Source of the DNA: a bacterium
GTDB lineage: Bacteria > Bacillota_I > Bacilli_A > Mycoplasmatales > Mycoplasmoidaceae
Length of the DNA: 9,321 nucleotides
NCBI GenBank assembly: GCA_017645255.1
Contig: JAGCPI010000032.1
Location: 1-9,321, forward strand
Direction: 5' to 3'
Shown here: positions 9,004-9,321 of the stretch, piece after piece
How positions within the stretch are numbered: position 1 is the stretch's first letter
Layout of the letters: each line of letters begins with the position of its first letter
Notes under the pieces: generated by a model
Databases searched by the model: none
What the model saw: the letters and a program-made list of their open reading frames with translations, nothing else
What the model was told of the DNA's origin: nothing
Position numbers and translations under genes: made by a program

Positions 9004-9029
9004 AATAATAGTTATGTAGAAAGAATAAA

Positions 9030-9054
9030 AGTAGGTAAGTTTTTCGTACCTACT
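9030..9054 (-). terminator. Hairpin with T tract, probable minus-strand terminator
   Basis: An 8-bp perfect stem (9030-9037 with 9047-9054) has a 9-nt loop. On the minus strand it is followed by TTTTATTCTTTC. It would stop transcripts coming from the transposase side before they reach the nuclease promoter. Confidence 0.55.
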
Positions 9055-9106
9055 CCCGAATTGCAAGTTCAAGTGCAACACTTGTATTTCGAGAAAATTA
9101 TACAAG

Positions 9107-9132
9107 AAATAGGAGAATTTTTACTCCTATTT
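9107..9132 (-). terminator. Hairpin overlapping the transposase stop codon
   Basis: A 9-bp stem (9107-9115 with 9124-9132) has an 8-nt loop and includes the TAG at 9127-9129. Its minus-strand 3' side is TTTCTTGTATAATTTTCT, a modest T tract. The plus-strand 3' side has a better T run, so it may work in both directions. Confidence 0.5.
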
Positions 9133-9321
9133 TTTTATTTCATCAAAAATTTGATTGCTTGATTTTCAATTAAACATTTGCCGTGGCATGTTGTTAATTT
9201 TTTCTTGTAAGTTGTAAATATCCTCATCAGTAATTTCATTAAAATTTGTTTTCTTTTTGTACATCCTTCTGACTAACCCATTTAGGTTTTCATTGGAGCC
9301 TCGTTGATAGGATGCATATGG
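9127..9321 (-). CDS. IS30-family transposase, C-terminal part (truncated by window edge)
   Basis: The last 64 residues are visible, ending in TAG. YQRGSNENLNGLVRRMYKKK is the classic IS30 motif around the last catalytic Glu (in the sequence GSNEN), and INNMPRQMFNWKSS matches the family's C-terminal MPRKxLxWKxP-type ending; the Trp is encoded by TGA. The N-terminal helix-turn-helix and the first two catalytic Asp residues lie beyond 9321. IS30 transposases are DDE enzymes that move the element between short inverted repeats. The visible part shows no frameshift, so the element could be intact. It is transcribed toward the nuclease gene, with hairpins in between. Confidence 0.93.

Larger units (their letters stand above)
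9057..9321 (-). mobile_element. End of an IS30-family insertion sequence (partial)
   Basis: The stretch after the transposase stop ends in a GC-richer, partly palindromic segment at 9057-9091: CGAA and TTCG on the outside, CAAGTG (9070-9075) and CACTTG (9079-9084) inside. This resembles the terminal inverted repeats of IS30-type elements, which usually lie within about 100 bp of the transposase stop. The exact boundary is inferred, because the other end and any target duplication are outside the window. Confidence 0.5.

Overview
The window comes from a low-GC mollicute (mycoplasma, spiroplasma or a relative) that reads UGA as tryptophan (genetic code 4). Each long gene is cut by TGA under the standard code. 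Each becomes one continuous frame when TGA is read as Trp: about 19 in-frame TGA codons in the first gene, 5 in the 468-aa gene, 2 in the nuclease and 1 in the transposase. TGG is also used, less often. The sequence alone does not fix the genus.

Layout: (1) 50-3187 (+) encodes a 1045-residue surface protein with an N-terminal membrane segment, an Asn/Ser/Thr-rich linker, BspA-type leucine-rich repeats, several beta-rich modules and a transglutaminase-like cysteine-protease fold with an intact Cys-His-Asp triad. It ends in a strong terminator. (2) 3313-3651 (-) encodes a small helical protein of unknown function with its own terminator, convergent with the first. (3) 3873-5279 (+) encodes a 468-residue protein that looks like a decayed or repurposed GHKL-type ATPase-fold protein. 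A possible 30-residue basic peptide follows. (4) 5426-6583 (+) is a four-helix membrane protein gene with an internal duplication, split by one in-frame TAG. A terminator follows at 6618. (5) 6651-7000 is a gene-poor stretch with scraps of minus-strand coding potential. (6) 7001-8968 (-) is a complete OLD-like nuclease: an ABC-type ATPase fused to a TOPRIM domain. (7) 9127-9321 (-) is the C-terminal end of an IS30-family transposase that runs off the window. Three hairpins lie between it and the nuclease promoter.

The mix is accessory in character: a large host-interaction protein, a standalone nuclease of a type often linked to phage defence, a pseudogene and an insertion sequence. The GHKL-like gene and the membrane gene point the same way and may share a transcript ending at 6618. 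The nuclease is transcribed separately from the other strand. No partner helicase such as that of Gabija is visible beside it.
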